From Sphingobium sp. Cam5-1 (lineage in GTDB: Bacteria; Pseudomonadota; Alphaproteobacteria; Sphingomonadales; Sphingomonadaceae), in contig NZ_CP065140.1 in assembly GCF_015693305.1 (NCBI RefSeq), forward strand, positions 186,001 to 250,000: 64,000 nucleotides of DNA, written 5' to 3'. A program made the translations under genes and the position numbers. The notes below the pieces were generated by a model. It had not been told where the DNA came from, made no database searches, and worked only from the letters and a program-made list of their open reading frames with translations. Positions 63,168 through 64,000 of the stretch are shown here, in pieces (the stretch's first letter is position 1; each line of letters opens with the position of its first letter).

Positions 63168-64000
63168 GTGAACGACTTATCTGCCCAGAGGATGTGTCGG
63201 GCGGATGATCTATCGTCCGATAGAAAATGGCGGCGCATACATAAAATAGCAGTGATTGGTGCTGCATTTATAGCGGGCTATTTGTTCTCTCTATGGCTGT
63301 TGGATGCGTACTATTTAGGCGATCCGGAACACTATGCACGCTTTTATTATTCGATGTACGGTGTGAATCCCGAGCATTGGGGCTCTTTACAAAAGAGCCA
63401 CCTTGGTTCCGCCGAGCCTTTCTATCGCTATATCGTCGGTGTTCCGGCATATTTTGGGGTTGATAGGATCGAATACATAGCGGTTTGGAACGGTATATTC
63501 ACGTCTATTATTGGATACATTCTTCTGAATTATAGAAGCTCCATAATTTTTTCGGTGTGTGTATTCACTAACTATTATTTCATAATACTACTTGGCTCAG
63601 CTGAGCGACTAAAATTCTCATATATATTTTTGGCATTGGCAGTGTGTTTAGGAAAGCCATGGAAGAAATACCTGGCCTCAATAATATCGGTATTTTTTCA
63701 TACACAGGCCTTGATCCAGTTCATTTCGTCTTTCGCTTATTATGCTGCAAAAAACTATAAGCAATTTCTATCATCTCCAATGAGAATCCTCTTTGTTTCT
63801 CTAGGAGTAGTAATTTCGTTGGCTCTAGCAGGATACCTTTTCCTCGGATCGGTGGGTGATGTGGTTGCCGCAAAATCAGCTGGATATTCGGAACGTTCTG
63901 GAGGCATCTCTGAGGTTGTTCAATGGTTTCTGCTGCTGATCGTCGGGGTTTATGTCTTTCGCGACAAAATAGCTATAATTTGTGGAATGTTACCAATGGG
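63168..64000 (+). CDS. O-antigen/EPS polymerase-like membrane protein (partial, runs off window)
   Basis: Open frame of at least 277 residues from a GTG at 63168, with AAGGGG 6 bases upstream. Repeated hydrophobic helices (IAVIGAAFIAGYLFSLWLLD, YIAVWNGIFTSIIGYILLNY, FTNYYFIILLGSAERLKFSY, IFLALAVCLGKPWKKYLASI) and the long polar loop early on fit an EpsG/Wzy-type polymerase. Wzy genes are poorly conserved, so the call rests on topology and position after wzx. Strongly AT-rich. Confidence 0.78.
   Translation, partial: MNDLSAQRMCRADDLSSDRKWRRIHKIAVIGAAFIAGYLFSLWLLDAYYLGDPEHYARFYYSMYGVNPEHWGSLQKSHLGSAEPFYRYIVGVPAYFGVDRIEYIAVWNGIFTSIIGYILLNYRSSIIFSVCVFTNYYFIILLGSAERLKFSYIFLALAVCLGKPWKKYLASIISVFFHTQALIQFISSFAYYAAKNYKQFLSSPMRILFVSLGVVISLALAGYLFLGSVGDVVAAKSAGYSERSGGISEVVQWFLLLIVGVYVFRDKIAIICGMLPM

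Noticed and set aside
1..64000. CRISPR arrays, tRNA or rRNA genes, prophage or intact insertion sequences
   Set aside because: No regularly spaced repeats, tRNA-like sequences, phage gene order or transposase frames were seen on either strand.

Overview
The window is about 64 kb of a GC-rich alphaproteobacterial chromosome, most likely a sphingomonad (Sphingobium/Sphingomonas/Novosphingobium). This rests on the cpa-type Tad pilus operon, a MucR-family regulator, a CtrA-type TTAA-N7-TTAA site, a catecholate-type TonB receptor paired with a PKHD hydroxylase, and several small families I know mainly from sphingomonads (DUF5818-, DUF6961- and DUF7662-like). No rRNA, tRNA, CRISPR array, prophage or intact IS was found. 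All family names come from reading the translations; no database search was possible.

Layout. 1-8.2 kb: a minus-strand Tad/Flp pilus assembly operon (cpaB, cpaC, cpaE/tadZ, cpaF/tadA, tadB, tadC, tadD, a small protein, and tadG cut by the window edge). 8.6-15.2 kb: a signalling block with a receiver plus degenerate EAL protein, a membrane kinase-like protein without recognisable ATP-binding boxes, a complete kinase/receiver pair, a divergent orphan LuxI-type synthase and a MucR-type regulator that has lost most zinc ligands. 16.6-20.8 kb: a thermonuclease-like protein and an iron-uptake pair. 21-30.6 kb: an EAL phosphodiesterase, two hybrid histidine kinases, a ParD/RelE-type toxin-antitoxin pair with the broken remnant of a second module, and a membrane GGDEF-EAL protein. 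30.8-33.4 kb: a run of small overlapping genes of unknown function. 34-43.2 kb: glmU, a metallophosphoesterase, an LprI-like lipoprotein, a thiolase, a spermidine-synthase-like protein, a nitronate monooxygenase, a MarR regulator with a striking double operator, and a DUF1398 protein. 44-45.7 kb: small stress-type proteins and an aquaporin. 46-48 kb: a nitrite/sulfite reductase with a one-base frameshift, and its DUF934 partner. 48.3-50.5 kb: a small operon whose last gene is also frameshifted, then a decayed ccdAB locus. 50.5-53.3 kb: an M48-like protease, a PrpA-like phosphatase and small proteins. 53.9-64 kb: glmS followed by a surface-polysaccharide locus (UDP-GlcNAc 4,6-dehydratase, wecB, wecC, flippase, pyruvyl transferase, and a polymerase cut by the window end). 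Base composition falls visibly inside wecC, marking the edge of a variable, probably acquired region.

How the genes fit together. GlmS and GlmU supply UDP-GlcNAc, which the dehydratase and WecB/WecC turn into precursors for a polysaccharide exported by the flippase and joined by the polymerase. The Tad pilus, three EAL/GGDEF proteins, several kinases, the LuxI-like gene, MucR and the CtrA site together suggest a region concerned with the switch between motile and attached life. The most unusual material is the degenerate REC-EAL/kinase-like pair beside tad, the zinc-less MucR under a CtrA site, the cluster of tiny overlapping genes at 30.8-32.9 kb, the double MarR operator and the broken toxin-antitoxin remnants.
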